Source: Nitrospira sp. CR1.3 (GTDB lineage: Bacteria; Nitrospirota; Nitrospiria; Nitrospirales; Nitrospiraceae). From it: a DNA stretch of 64,000 bases. This document shows, one piece after another, positions 1 to 8,362 of the stretch (within the stretch, counting starts at the first letter, position 1; every line of letters starts with the position of its first letter). The notes under the pieces were generated by a model, which did no database searches, was not told the DNA's origin, and saw nothing but the letters and a program-made list of their open reading frames with translations. Location: the NCBI GenBank assembly GCA_014055525.1, contig WIAH01000004.1:62001-126000 (forward strand), in the 5' to 3' direction. A program made the translations under genes and the position numbers.

Positions 1-203
1 TGCGCGATGCCGTGATCTTCGGACTCCGGTTGATCCGCGGGATTCCCGCACAGCATCTGCATAACCACGGCATGAATTATGGGCATGAAATAACGATCGA
101 AGAGTTACGACGGGACCAGCTGATCGAACAGGATGAAAGCACAATGAGATTAACCGTCAAGGGTCGTCGGTACGCGGACCACGTCGCCGAAAAACTCTTT
201 TAG
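1..203 (+). CDS. hemW: C-terminal end of a HemW/HemN-like radical SAM protein (partial)
   Basis: The frame is already open at base 3 and runs to TAG at 201-203, so this is the 3' end of a gene that begins upstream of the window. The visible residues read DAVIFGLRLIRGI, then a helical stretch ending LTVKGRRYADHVAEKLF. This matches the winged-helix tail of the oxygen-independent coproporphyrinogen III oxidase/HemW family, which typically shows GLRL, a Leu-rich helix and a final LT..G...AD.V...L pattern. HemW acts in haem trafficking; the radical SAM core lies outside the window. The family call rests on the tail only. Confidence 0.6.
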   Translation, partial: RDAVIFGLRLIRGIPAQHLHNHGMNYGHEITIEELRRDQLIEQDESTMRLTVKGRRYADHVAEKLF

Positions 204-295
204 CAGCCGGCGCCTGACCATCAAGAAAGCCGCACGCATTGACTTTTTCTCCATGGCAGGTGGAAACTAACAAGAGGTTGCCTTCGAGAGGAGTT

Positions 296-505
296 ATGCC
301 GGTCAACATGGACCCAGCCAAGAAACACCGCGGAACTCCCCCGCCAGCCGACGCTGTTCCTGCGCAATCGGAGACTGAGTCGAAGCCCGTGCCAAAAGGT
401 CGGTTCGGCGAAGAGACGGAAGAGGATAGGATTAAGGCTCTTGCTGATGCGGAAAGCAAGAATCTGTGGGATGCAACCGAAGTCATCGATATGGACAGAT
501 TCTAG
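296..505 (+). CDS. small hydrophilic hypothetical protein
   Basis: A 69-residue protein starting at ATG 296, chosen over an upstream in-frame start at 239 because GAGAGGAG sits just before it. The product is Pro/Lys-rich at the N-terminus and acidic in the second half (EETEEDRIKALADAESKNLWDA). It has no signal peptide, membrane segment or cysteines, and I do not recognise a family. It stands alone between the hemW end and the convergent antiporter gene. Confidence 0.5.
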   Translation: MPVNMDPAKKHRGTPPPADAVPAQSETESKPVPKGRFGEETEEDRIKALADAESKNLWDATEVIDMDRF

Positions 506-544
506 CACGACATCTCATGGCCGACCGCCGGCGGCCTGATGGAG

Positions 545-1618
545 TCAAGCGGGCAGGAAAAAGAACGCGATCGCCAGCATCGTATAGACACCCACCAGCA
601 TGACTCCCTCCATCCAGTGAGATTCGCCGTCCATCGCGACGAATCCGACGATTAAGACGGAGATCGTGACTGCCGCCACTTCAAAAGGCGTGAAAATCAG
701 GTCGAGCGGTTTGCCCAACAGATAACTTGCGAACACCAGAATCGGGGCGATCAGGAGAGCGATCTGCAAGCTCGAACCTACGGCAATCCCAAGTGCCAAA
801 TCCATCTTGTTTTTAAGCGCCACCATGACGGCCGTTGAGTGTTCGGCGGCGTTCCCGATCAGCGCGACGAGAATGACGCCGACGAACAGTTGCGTCATCC
901 CCAGCCGATGTGCAGCCGGCTCCAGCGCTTCGACCAGGATTTCACTCATGATCGCGATAAGCACTGTCACCGAGCTCAGGACCGCGACGGATTTGGTTCT
1001 GGTCCATTGAGTCTCTCCCAGGTCTGCCGGGTCATGTCCTTCTCCCGCGTACACGTGCCGATGAGTCTTCAACGAAAAGATCAAGCTTAAGACGTAAATA
1101 GCGAAAAGCACTACCGCAATTTCAAAGCTCAACTCCCGCTCGATTGCTGCGCCACGGTCAGCCGCTGTCAAATGAAAGAGGGCGGGAATGATCAAGCCTA
1201 CCGCAGCGAGCAGCAAGAGACTGGCTCCCATTCCGGCGGCGGTTTGGTTAAACTTCTGTCGTTCGTACTTGATTCCGCCGGCTATCATGGCGGCGCCCAA
1301 CACCAGGAGGATGTTTCCCAGAATAGATCCGGTGAGCGAGGCCTTCACCACGTCGTGGAGGCCGTTACGCAGCGCTGCCAGCGCGATGATCAGCTCCGCG
1401 GCATTTCCCAGTGAGGCATTCAGCAGTCCTCCGATGCCGGCACCGACGTGCGACGACAGATGCTCTGTGGCCCGTCCGAGCAGGCCGGCGAGCGGAATGA
1501 TGGACAAGCCCGAGCAGAGAAACACCACGAGCGGGTCGGCATGCAGCAACTCCAATCCCACGGTGACCGGGACAAAAACCAGCAACGCATCAAGCCAGGA
1601 TGCAAAGAGATTTTTCAT
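545..1618 (-). CDS. Cax-type calcium/cation:proton antiporter
   Basis: A 357-residue polytopic inner-membrane protein of the CaCA superfamily, Cax branch, which exchanges Ca2+ (or another divalent or monovalent cation) for protons. The sequence shows about ten to eleven hydrophobic segments. It carries the two hallmark alpha-repeat motifs GNAAE, at residues 71-75 and again near residue 255 (GNAAEHSTAV), whose acidic residues bind the transported cation. Length is normal for bacterial Cax. It is transcribed alone, convergent with the small gene at 296 and divergent from 1654. Substrate cannot be read from sequence. Confidence 0.9.
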   Translation of the reverse strand: MKNLFASWLDALLVFVPVTVGLELLHADPLVVFLCSGLSIIPLAGLLGRATEHLSSHVGAGIGGLLNASLGNAAELIIALAALRNGLHDVVKASLTGSILGNILLVLGAAMIAGGIKYERQKFNQTAAGMGASLLLLAAVGLIIPALFHLTAADRGAAIERELSFEIAVVLFAIYVLSLIFSLKTHRHVYAGEGHDPADLGETQWTRTKSVAVLSSVTVLIAIMSEILVEALEPAAHRLGMTQLFVGVILVALIGNAAEHSTAVMVALKNKMDLALGIAVGSSLQIALLIAPILVFASYLLGKPLDLIFTPFEVAAVTISVLIVGFVAMDGESHWMEGVMLVGVYTMLAIAFFFLPA

Positions 1619-1653
1619 TGGCCAGACCCTAGCATGAGCGAATCGCTTTGTCG

Positions 1654-2292
1654 ATGAAACCGGGAATGAGACCAGAAGTCCTGTTCTACCCTTTTCATCT
1701 CTGTCATCAGGAGACGCTGGGGCGGCTCCTCGTGCGCTTCGAAAAAGTCCATTTTCGCGATTTCATGGCGCTGCAACTCACCCCGTTCACCGGTATGACG
1801 GCGTTTCGAGATCGAATGGGTGACGGGCTTCCGGAACTCGTCCAAAGCGGACGGCTGGTTCAGGGGTATGATGTGAGCGGACCCCTCCCCTCGGAAGTCG
1901 CTGCCGCTGTCAATCGCGACATGGAAGATGAGGTCTGGCGATCACTCTTTCACATAGCTCTTCGGCGGGATGTCCGCTTTCAGCGAGGATTGTTCCAACC
2001 TCATCAAATTGCCCATCTGACGGACGACCGTCTTCGATCAGTGGCCTATACAGTAGACCATATCACCGCTCTCACCGCGCAATCCGGCGGACCTGTCGCG
2101 GAGCCGGACCTCGACTATGGCTTGGCGCTGGTGAAAACTGCCGCCTCACTGGTCTATACCTATCGTCTTGCTCTCATGCATGGCCTGCAAGCAGCGACGG
2201 ATTCCGCCGCGCACTATTCATTGTTCGAGCGGTCTTGCAGGAGAGAGTTCATCTCGGTCGGAAATCATCTGCTGCTGCGCAGAGGATATTAA
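1654..2292 (+). CDS. conserved hypothetical cytoplasmic protein
   Basis: A 212-residue protein with no signal peptide or membrane helix; the start is ATG 1654, with another in-frame ATG at 1666. The product contains mixed alpha-helical sequence with many Arg and His residues (FHLCHQETLGRLLVRFEKVHF; LFHIALRRDVRFQRGLFQPHQIAHLTDDR). I do not recognise a family. Its stop TAA (2290-2292) overlaps the ATG of the next gene at 2292, so the two are probably translationally coupled and may share a role with the ClpS-like protein. Confidence 0.6.
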   Translation: MKPGMRPEVLFYPFHLCHQETLGRLLVRFEKVHFRDFMALQLTPFTGMTAFRDRMGDGLPELVQSGRLVQGYDVSGPLPSEVAAAVNRDMEDEVWRSLFHIALRRDVRFQRGLFQPHQIAHLTDDRLRSVAYTVDHITALTAQSGGPVAEPDLDYGLALVKTAASLVYTYRLALMHGLQAATDSAAHYSLFERSCRREFISVGNHLLLRRGY

Positions 2293-2621
2293 TGGACCAC
2301 CGCAACTCTGCTAGAATTCAGCCCATGGCCGACTCCCCCACCCCCGTTGCAGTTCCGTTAGTCACAGAGACACCGTCCACCGGAACCGGTGATGGTCTCG
2401 ATGCCCGGGTCATCGTCTATAACTGCGATTGTCATACCTACCAACAGGTGATCGGACTCTTTTGTGAGTGCATACCCGGCATGACGGCATCCAAGGCATT
2501 CGAGCTGGCTTGGAAAATCGATCATGACGGAGAGGCCGTGGTGTTTACCGGGGCCTGGAAGCAAGCGGAAGAGATCGCGGGAAAACTTGGCGGAGGAGGA
2601 CTGCGCGTCGCAGTTCAGTAA
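2292..2621 (+). CDS. ClpS-like adaptor family protein
   Basis: A 109-residue protein. ATG 2292 overlaps the preceding stop (TAATG) and is preceded by AGAGGA, so I prefer it to the internal ATG at 2325. The core, from RVIVYNCDCHTYQQVIGLF through EAVVFTGAWKQAEEIAGKL, follows the ClpS fold pattern (strand, YND-like turn, helix, H..GEA, strand, helix). ClpS delivers N-degron substrates to ClpAP. The usual acidic YNDD turn is changed to YNCDC, so substrate binding may differ. It could be a divergent ClpS paralogue with another partner. Confidence 0.65.
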   Translation: MDHRNSARIQPMADSPTPVAVPLVTETPSTGTGDGLDARVIVYNCDCHTYQQVIGLFCECIPGMTASKAFELAWKIDHDGEAVVFTGAWKQAEEIAGKLGGGGLRVAVQ

Positions 2622-2631
2622 CGAAGCTGAA

Positions 2632-2964
2632 CTATTTCTTCCGCTTTCTGGATGCAGCCTTGGCCGGAGATTTCTTCTTTCGTCCGTGGGTGGTTTTTCC
2701 ACCAGGCCGTTTGGGCTTGGAGCGGGATGACTTCGGCGCGGGTGCGCCCTTCGCCTGCTTTCCTTGCGCCGCCTTGCCGTGAATCTTGTGAGTTCCGGCT
2801 GCGCGGTTGAGTTTATTCACCATCTCGCTGTTATAGACGCGAACCTGATAAAGCTCGAAGAGCTTGGCGACTGCTTTCTGATCCCCCTTTTTTGCGGCGT
2901 TCAATAACCGACGCCGCTGGTTCATTTCCTCTTCTTCAGTGTGGGAAGCCGCCCGTCGTTCCAT
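2632..2964 (-). CDS. lysine-rich hypothetical protein
   Basis: A 110-residue protein with GAGAGGAGAG a few bases before its ATG. The N-terminal 60 residues look helical (NQRRRLLNAAKKGDQ). The last 45 are a Lys/Arg/Ala/Pro-rich tail ending KSPAKAASRKRKK, resembling bacterial histone H1-like tails. A nucleic-acid-binding role is inference from charge alone. It is convergent with the ClpS-like gene. Confidence 0.6.
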   Translation of the reverse strand: MERRAASHTEEEEMNQRRRLLNAAKKGDQKAVAKLFELYQVRVYNSEMVNKLNRAAGTHKIHGKAAQGKQAKGAPAPKSSRSKPKRPGGKTTHGRKKKSPAKAASRKRKK

Positions 2965-3168
2965 GACTCTCCTCTCTCAACCTTCATTGCAGGGCAGCCC
3001 CCGACGGAACAAGGGGCTGACTCAGGAAAATTGCCGAACTATATCAGAGTCCAAAGACATTTGAAAATGGAGAAACTCGACCGGGATGCTGGTGCATCGT
3101 TGAGAGGCGATTGAAGAGGCGGGTATAATCGCCCAATCGATCACCTTTAAGAGCATTGGAGACCGCCG
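2965..3168. promoter_or_regulatory. divergent intergenic region with an inverted repeat
   Basis: This is the 5' region shared by the Lys-rich gene (minus) and the DUF3386 gene (plus). It contains a perfect 7-bp inverted repeat CAGCCCC/GGGGCTG at 2995-3001 and 3013-3019 with an 11-nt loop. I see no convincing -35/-10 pair. The hairpin may be a regulatory or structural element; its function is unknown. Confidence 0.3.
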
Positions 3169-3843
3169 ATGGAAACACATAAACAAGAACAGCCGACAGT
3201 AGCAGACGACCCCCGCGCGCGCGAAACGCTGCGCAAGGCGTTTGAGAAAACGGCCCGCTGGCAACAAGACTTCAAGGGCTTTACCGCCGACCTGACCGTG
3301 AACATCAATGGGAAGGAGACCAGCGGCCCGGTCATGGTCAAGAGTCCCCGCGAAGTATCGGTGCAGCTCGCCGACGGCGAGGTGCAGAAGTGGGCTCAGG
3401 ACCAGCTCGGCATGATAGCGGTGCATCGGGGTCCCCGGAGTTTTGAGGAGTCCGACGGGAAGCACACCTTGACCATGGAAGAGGACGGACATCCGTTCGG
3501 AACCAGGCTGAATATCCACGGATCGAATTCCTTCTATCGGGTCAAGAACGAGCGCATCACTCAAATCAACAGGAAGATGGCGCACCCCGGCATGGCCCCA
3601 TTCGCTTTCACCATTAACGTCGAAGACGGCGTATTGACTCAGGACCAGAAAAATCTGACGACCAAGTACACGGTGTACTATTATTCGCCGGTTGATGGAA
3701 AACTGAACAACGTCGAAAGCTTTACCGACAGCCACGTCCGTATCGGCGCTTCGGATCTGCCTGCGACCAGGCGGATCATCAGTTACGAGAACGGGGAAGT
3801 GATCGTGAAAAGCCTGACCTTCAAAAACCATCGATTGCTATAG
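3169..3843 (+). CDS. DUF3386 family protein
   Basis: A 224-residue soluble protein. The order of elements (helix with LRKAFEKTARW, then QDFKGFTADLTV, a run of antiparallel strands, and a final ENGEVIVKSLTFKNHRL) matches DUF3386, a family common in cyanobacteria and other photo- and chemolithotrophs but functionally uncharacterised. There is no signal peptide. The start ATG 3169 has TTGGAG upstream. It ends four bases before the DUF5069 gene, and the pair probably forms an operon. Confidence 0.75.
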   Translation: METHKQEQPTVADDPRARETLRKAFEKTARWQQDFKGFTADLTVNINGKETSGPVMVKSPREVSVQLADGEVQKWAQDQLGMIAVHRGPRSFEESDGKHTLTMEEDGHPFGTRLNIHGSNSFYRVKNERITQINRKMAHPGMAPFAFTINVEDGVLTQDQKNLTTKYTVYYYSPVDGKLNNVESFTDSHVRIGASDLPATRRIISYENGEVIVKSLTFKNHRLL

Positions 3844-3847
3844 TCGA

Positions 3848-4288
3848 ATGGATCTGAGAAAGTCTTTTCCCCGGAGCATGCGGGTCACGCTCGCCGGGCA
3901 TGCCCATTTGGCCCGCATGATCGACAAGTGCCGCGCGGTGCTCGCCGGCACTCAGGGCGAGTACATTTATCCCTGCCCTATGGATGAACGATTGATGGAA
4001 TTTGCCGGGATCACGAGCGATCAATTTACCGACGCGGTAAAAGCCAATCCGACGGATGAAGGGGTTGTCGCGTGGTTTCAACTCGTTGCCAAGCCGCATT
4101 CATTACGTGAGTTGGAAGATTGGAACCGCCGGTTGTTGCTTCGAGGTCCAAGTTCTCCGGAGAGCATGGCCAACTTCAGAAAATACCGGGATGCCGTCGA
4201 TCCTTCACGGACAGATCTCAGCGCCTGGGCCGATCTTCAGGACCTGGAGGAAGGACGCGTCGTTCCGCGGCGCGAGGCTGGTTCGTAA
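3848..4288 (+). CDS. DUF5069 domain protein
   Basis: A 146-residue protein starting just after the DUF3386 gene. The opening (DLRKSFPRSMRVTLAGHAHLARMIDKCRA), the YIYPCPMDERLMEFAGI block and the Trp/Asn-rich tail match DUF5069, a small family of unknown function. It is predicted cytoplasmic, and co-transcription with the DUF3386 gene is likely from the four-base gap. Confidence 0.75.
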   Translation: MDLRKSFPRSMRVTLAGHAHLARMIDKCRAVLAGTQGEYIYPCPMDERLMEFAGITSDQFTDAVKANPTDEGVVAWFQLVAKPHSLRELEDWNRRLLLRGPSSPESMANFRKYRDAVDPSRTDLSAWADLQDLEEGRVVPRREAGS

Positions 4289-4322
4289 GCCGGTGATATT
4301 CCGTTCAGAGGGAGTAATCGAT

Positions 4323-4802
4323 ATGAATCGACACATTTTGACCGGACTGCTTTTCGCTGCGGGATTGAGTTTTTCCGCCTGTGAAACGATGCAATCGAAC
4401 GCGCTCGATAAAAGCGCCCTGAGCCAAGAGCTACGAAAAGAGACCATGCCCGATGTGCCGCTTCCCTCCGGATGCCCGACTCTTACCACTTCGCTTCCCG
4501 CCGGACAAACCAGCGTTACTGTTTCATACCGGGAACCGGCGACTGATCAGACCGGCGCTCCGTTGGCCGATCTCGCCTACACAACTATTTATCTGAGCGG
4601 GCGTCAAACCAAGACGAAAGCCTTCCGTATCTGGACGAACGATGCGCACGGCGGCGCGCTTGTCACGATCCGTGACATTCCCGTCGCGGATCAGGAATTC
4701 GGGCTCTGTGTCACGGCGACGAACTGGGCCCGCAAAGAATCGCCTCCCGGAACTGCAGCCCATGTCGACGGGGGCAAGGAGAGGGGTAAAGGGGATAAGT
4801 AG
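4323..4802 (+). CDS. putative lipoprotein
   Basis: A 159-residue protein. ATG 4323 follows GAGGGA at good spacing and opens a lipoprotein-type signal ending FSAC at about residue 20. The lipobox -3 residue is Phe, which is unusual but tolerated. The mature part forms a beta-rich domain (TTIYLSGRQTKTKAFRIWT) with no family I recognise. The last residues (GGKERGKGDK) are encoded by a low-complexity GGGGTAAAGGGGATA-type sequence, so the C-terminus may have been extended by repeat DNA. Confidence 0.65.
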   Translation: MNRHILTGLLFAAGLSFSACETMQSNALDKSALSQELRKETMPDVPLPSGCPTLTTSLPAGQTSVTVSYREPATDQTGAPLADLAYTTIYLSGRQTKTKAFRIWTNDAHGGALVTIRDIPVADQEFGLCVTATNWARKESPPGTAAHVDGGKERGKGDK

Positions 4803-4862
4803 GGGTGTACCGGAGTAGTGGGGGATCCGGGTAAGCCACTTTCCACCCGCCTGCGCAGGAAG

Positions 4863-4882
4863 CCACGGCTGTCAAGCCGTGG
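4863..4882. terminator. probable bidirectional terminator hairpin
   Basis: A perfect 8-bp stem CCACGGCT/AGCCGTGG with a 4-nt loop lies between the convergent lipoprotein gene (ends 4802) and the haem peroxidase gene (ends 4891). Flanking AGCC/GGCT can extend it with a bulge. No long T-run is present, so intrinsic strength is uncertain. Confidence 0.5.
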
Positions 4883-4890
4883 GGCTCCAC

Positions 4891-6519
4891 TTAGTTCAGC
4901 GGCGGCACCACCCCGGCAAACGTGAGGAGGTCCGTGATGAGGAACGCTCCCGTCTTTGCCGACTGGAGCGTCGGTTTCCAGTTTTGTTCAGAAGCCAGAT
5001 AGGATGAACGGTCGGCCTTAAGAAGGCCGATGAATACTTCTCCGACGATCCTCCCGCCGACAGGTCCCAGACGAAGCCCGCTTTCCATAACCTGCGCTTC
5101 CTTCAAGATGTAGTACCAGAGCGGCGTGCTGCGGTCCATGCCGTAAGGTTGCAGTTCCGTCAACTGCGCCGGCGTCAGAGCCGGGACGCCGAATGCCCTG
5201 GCCGCTGCCTGTCCCGCCGGCAGTCCGAAATTGACATGTCGCATCAAGTTACGGGATGCCAGCGATTGTACGCCGTCAGAAGGCATGCCGGGGGCCGGTC
5301 CACGGGAGCCCAAAAGCTGCAGCAGCACGGTGGAAAGTTTCGCGTCGATTCGCTTGTTCGGCCGCGAATTCCCGTCTCCAAAATTGAAGAAGGTCTGCCA
5401 GTCGACGAAGCGGCGCGGCGCCCGTTTGCCGCCCCGGAAATCAGCAGGATCCGGATCATTCGGATCGAACGAATCATCGAAGATGAACGCGAAAAATGGA
5501 GACCCGCCGTCCGGCCCGAAGTTCAGGCGATAGCTCGGCCGAACCTGTGAGTGTCCGAATCGATAGGCCGCCACCGAGAACTCGATCGGGATTTGAGAAT
5601 TGCCCCGTGCATTTCTGAATCGGGAATCATCGGCGTTGAAAAAGCGCGGCCCGCGACGGAGGATCTCCTCCACCCGGTCCTGGCCGATGGTCAAGGGCAG
5701 AAATTCATGAAGTATGATCCATTGATAATGCCACCTGACCAGGCGCTGCGCCATCTTGAAAATACGATCCGGTGGGGCATCGGCGAGCGCGGGCCTCGCG
5801 CGGAGGTGGTCCACGACCGCGTTGTGGAAACGCAGCATCGCCAGATGGAACTGACTGATGATGACATTTTCATCGTTGCGGCTGTCGCCGATGACGGCAT
5901 TGTTCGCGGCATCGCGCGGGACATCGTAGCGGACCGCGCCCTTGCGTGAAACCGTCTCAGAGCCTGGAATGGCCTCGGTACGGAATTTAATGTCCTTTCC
6001 ACTCAGGTCATAGAGTTCAGGCGATTCATCGGGCCCTGTTCCGTAGACGCTGTCCAGGTCAAACGCCGCCGTGCGAAAATTCGTGGTGCGTCTCGGATCG
6101 CTGGGCTCCATCAACGGGGATTTCAAGTCGAGTGTCAGATCGTGATCGAGAAATTGACCAAAGAAGGTTACGCCGGCCGTCATGTTAGGATTGTCCAGAT
6201 TGTTCGGGCTGAACACAGTCGGATTGGTAATGGACTGGACCGGATCGGTCATGACATCCTTGGCGTCCAGAATTCCACCCAGCTCCCCGAGCTTCTTAGC
6301 TTTATCCCGAACCTCATCGGTTGCGGGCGCGAAGGGCGGCAAGCCCGGGAACATTCTTATGAATGAATCGTCCGCTCTAGCCGGTTTCCTCGGAGCCGTC
6401 ACATGCAGACTGTCCCGCTCATCAGCTGCAGTGGAGAATGGTGTGAAGATGAGCCATGCCGAGCAGCTCATCGTGATCAGCGCATTCGTTGACAAGCGCA
6501 AACCGTTTGCTGGCGACAT
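4891..6519 (-). CDS. secreted animal-type haem peroxidase
   Basis: A 542-residue protein of the peroxidase-cyclooxygenase (animal haem peroxidase) superfamily, which oxidises substrates with H2O2. I chose the ATG at 6519 because GGAGGG lies four bases upstream and it opens a plausible signal sequence (SCSAWLIFTPFSTAA). The distal region reads FLDHDLTLD with His126, matching the DHD motif of myeloperoxidase-like enzymes. The proximal His is in AYRFGHSQVRPSY. A GDSRNDEN...H...FHN block between them is also typical. It probably acts in the periplasm or outside the cell. The natural substrate is unknown. Confidence 0.85.
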   Translation of the reverse strand: MSPANGLRLSTNALITMSCSAWLIFTPFSTAADERDSLHVTAPRKPARADDSFIRMFPGLPPFAPATDEVRDKAKKLGELGGILDAKDVMTDPVQSITNPTVFSPNNLDNPNMTAGVTFFGQFLDHDLTLDLKSPLMEPSDPRRTTNFRTAAFDLDSVYGTGPDESPELYDLSGKDIKFRTEAIPGSETVSRKGAVRYDVPRDAANNAVIGDSRNDENVIISQFHLAMLRFHNAVVDHLRARPALADAPPDRIFKMAQRLVRWHYQWIILHEFLPLTIGQDRVEEILRRGPRFFNADDSRFRNARGNSQIPIEFSVAAYRFGHSQVRPSYRLNFGPDGGSPFFAFIFDDSFDPNDPDPADFRGGKRAPRRFVDWQTFFNFGDGNSRPNKRIDAKLSTVLLQLLGSRGPAPGMPSDGVQSLASRNLMRHVNFGLPAGQAAARAFGVPALTPAQLTELQPYGMDRSTPLWYYILKEAQVMESGLRLGPVGGRIVGEVFIGLLKADRSSYLASEQNWKPTLQSAKTGAFLITDLLTFAGVVPPLN

Positions 6520-6885
6520 GATGCCCTCCTTGTTCCAGGCTCTTCCAATTTCGGGAGCCACCGGCGAGGAGAGCAACAGATGTGCCAATCAGGGTCGGCA
6601 ATTGGATTGCCCGTAGCATCGAATAATCAGTCGGGTCTCGGCCTGTTTCACTGAATCGAGAGCGAAATGTGTAGGGAATGTAGGGAGAGCGATACAAGCA
6701 GTAGGAGATTCGCGTCCGCAAGGAGATCTAGCAGAACGGCAAGACTCTGTCGTGTCGATAGCTTGTGCGTGAGAGCGATGCTTTCAGTCGCCTTTTGCGC
6801 TCGGTTGCCGCCCAATGTCATGGAAACAGGAAACGCCGGCTCCGAACGGATGGACCACATCGGCCGTATCGATTCTGCTCACGCC
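6520..6885. other. 366-bp region without a supported gene
   Basis: This lies upstream of the haem peroxidase gene and downstream of the TPM gene (both minus). Short open frames are present on both strands, but none has a good ribosome site plus a plausible protein composition. It must contain the peroxidase promoter; I see no clear consensus boxes. Confidence 0.4.
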
Positions 6886-7608
6886 TTACTTGAATCCCTC
6901 CCCGCTCGTGCCGCCTCCGAATCCGCCCCAGTTTCCGTTGAATCCCCCCTGTCCCGTTCCCCAATATTCACCCTTCCGAATTCGACTATAGGGATGCCGC
7001 AAGTCCGGTCGGCTGATCCACCAGAGGAACAAGACTGCGCCGAGGCTCGTGAGAATCGTGATCCAAATTCCCAAGCGTCTGTAATGAGTCTTCGGCAGAG
7101 AGCCGGCCCTGACATCTTGCGACGCAGAGGCCAATGCCACCACGGTCCGGTAGAGTCCCTCATCGAAGTGTCCCCGCTCAATCGAAGGATGGAGGTACTC
7201 GCTTCCGATTTGATTCATCATCGCCGGGGTGATGACGGGCAACATTTGCCGACCGAGAGTCATTGCCGCTTGCCGTTCTTCCACGGTAACAAGAAGCAAA
7301 ATCCCATGCTCCTGCTGCGTTGAGCCGATGCCCCATTTCTCATAGAGCGCAGTCGCAAATTCTTGCGCGGAGGCGAACGGCTTGACGGAGGGGACCGTTA
7401 CTACGACCATTTCCACGCCGGTTTTTCGCTCAAGATCCTGACAGACTGACCTTATGCGGGCTTTCCAGTCGCCCTCCAAGGTTTGAGCGTGGTCGCTCAC
7501 ATATCCCATCGGGTCCGGCAGCTTGACCTTGGGCCGGTCGTACGGCAAGGCATAGGCGGCGCCGGCACAGAGCGTCAGGCAAACCGCCATGGGCAGGAGT
7601 TTGACCAT
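6886..7608 (-). CDS. TPM-domain (YgcG-like) exported membrane protein
   Basis: A 240-residue protein whose open frame continues upstream. The ATG at 7608 is preferred because it opens a signal peptide (MVKLLPMAVCLTLCAGAAYA) and lies four bases after the upstream gene. The body holds a TPM domain (YVSDHAQTLEGDWKARI; EMVVVTVPSV; GILLLVTVEERQAAM). A single transmembrane helix (ILTSLGAVLFLWWIS) and a Gly-rich tail (GGFNGNWGGFGGGTSG) follow. TPM proteins are periplasm-facing and implicated in envelope or photosystem repair; here the role is unknown. It is the last gene of a five-gene minus-strand operon. Confidence 0.8.
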   Translation of the reverse strand: MVKLLPMAVCLTLCAGAAYALPYDRPKVKLPDPMGYVSDHAQTLEGDWKARIRSVCQDLERKTGVEMVVVTVPSVKPFASAQEFATALYEKWGIGSTQQEHGILLLVTVEERQAAMTLGRQMLPVITPAMMNQIGSEYLHPSIERGHFDEGLYRTVVALASASQDVRAGSLPKTHYRRLGIWITILTSLGAVLFLWWISRPDLRHPYSRIRKGEYWGTGQGGFNGNWGGFGGGTSGEGFK

Positions 7609-7612
7609 CGTG

Positions 7613-8353
7613 TTAAAGCGTGGCGGCGGCGGCCGCGAGCGCGGATGAATCGTGAAGATAACGATCGAACAGGCGGGGAATTTCCCGCGCCCCCGGCGTG
7701 ATCTGTCCCCTCTTGAGCGAAAGCGCGTCGCGCAAACCCTGGAGGTCGAGCTTGAGATGGTCGGCAATATCCATGATGACCGCATCAGAATGAGACAATA
7801 CGGGTCGATTCAGAACCCGCTGAAGTCCTCGCAAGAGGGGAATCAAGGAAGTAACGGAGAGCGGCAGCAACACGGTGACGGCGTCATCGGTTCCTCCTCC
7901 TTCGGCGAAACGCTGACGAAGGCGGAAGACATGACTCGCAAACCCTTCTATGACCTGCGGTTTGAGTCGATGTGTCTGAACGTGAAAGCCCACAAAGGGA
8001 TCACGGCCTCCCAGCACGCGATGGTGCTCCTGAATTTCCAGAAACTCCAATGGGAAAATCGACGAAGCGCCGGACAATTCCTGCTCTGTCAGAAAAATCG
8101 GCACCACGATCTGCTCTTTGCTCCACTTCTTGTGAATCGGCGCGTATGTCTTCAATGTCGCGGCGTCGTATGAGGTGACCAGCAAGAGCATGTTGAGGTT
8201 TGATCGCCCCGGAAGGAACTCTCCTCGGACGGCGCTCCCATATATGAGCAAGCCCTCCAGCCGGTCGCCGTAGGCCGCTTTGATGTCTTTCGCATAGATT
8301 TGCAGGAGTCGCTGCGTGTCCTCCGGCAATCCTTCGATAGTCCGTTCGCTCAT
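7613..8353 (-). CDS. divergent nucleotidyltransferase-fold protein
   Basis: A 246-residue protein with GAGGGA before ATG 8353. Residues about 35-60 read GLLIYGSAVRGEFLPGRSNLNMLLLV, the GS...G...D.D signature region of pol-beta/MNT nucleotidyltransferases. However, the two metal-binding Asp positions are Asn (SNLN). The rest is helical. It may be catalytically inactive, or use another metal arrangement, and serve as a regulator or scaffold. It sits between the FAD monooxygenase and TPM genes with gaps under ten bases, so it is co-transcribed. Confidence 0.65.
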   Translation of the reverse strand: MSERTIEGLPEDTQRLLQIYAKDIKAAYGDRLEGLLIYGSAVRGEFLPGRSNLNMLLLVTSYDAATLKTYAPIHKKWSKEQIVVPIFLTEQELSGASSIFPLEFLEIQEHHRVLGGRDPFVGFHVQTHRLKPQVIEGFASHVFRLRQRFAEGGGTDDAVTVLLPLSVTSLIPLLRGLQRVLNRPVLSHSDAVIMDIADHLKLDLQGLRDALSLKRGQITPGAREIPRLFDRYLHDSSALAAAAATL

Positions 8354-8362
8354 GATCCCTCG

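Noticed and set aside
6648-6860. 70-residue Leu-rich minus-strand frame before the haem peroxidase gene
   Set aside because: No ribosome site, and the hydrophobic part is interrupted by His and Ser in a way not typical of a membrane helix; judged chance.
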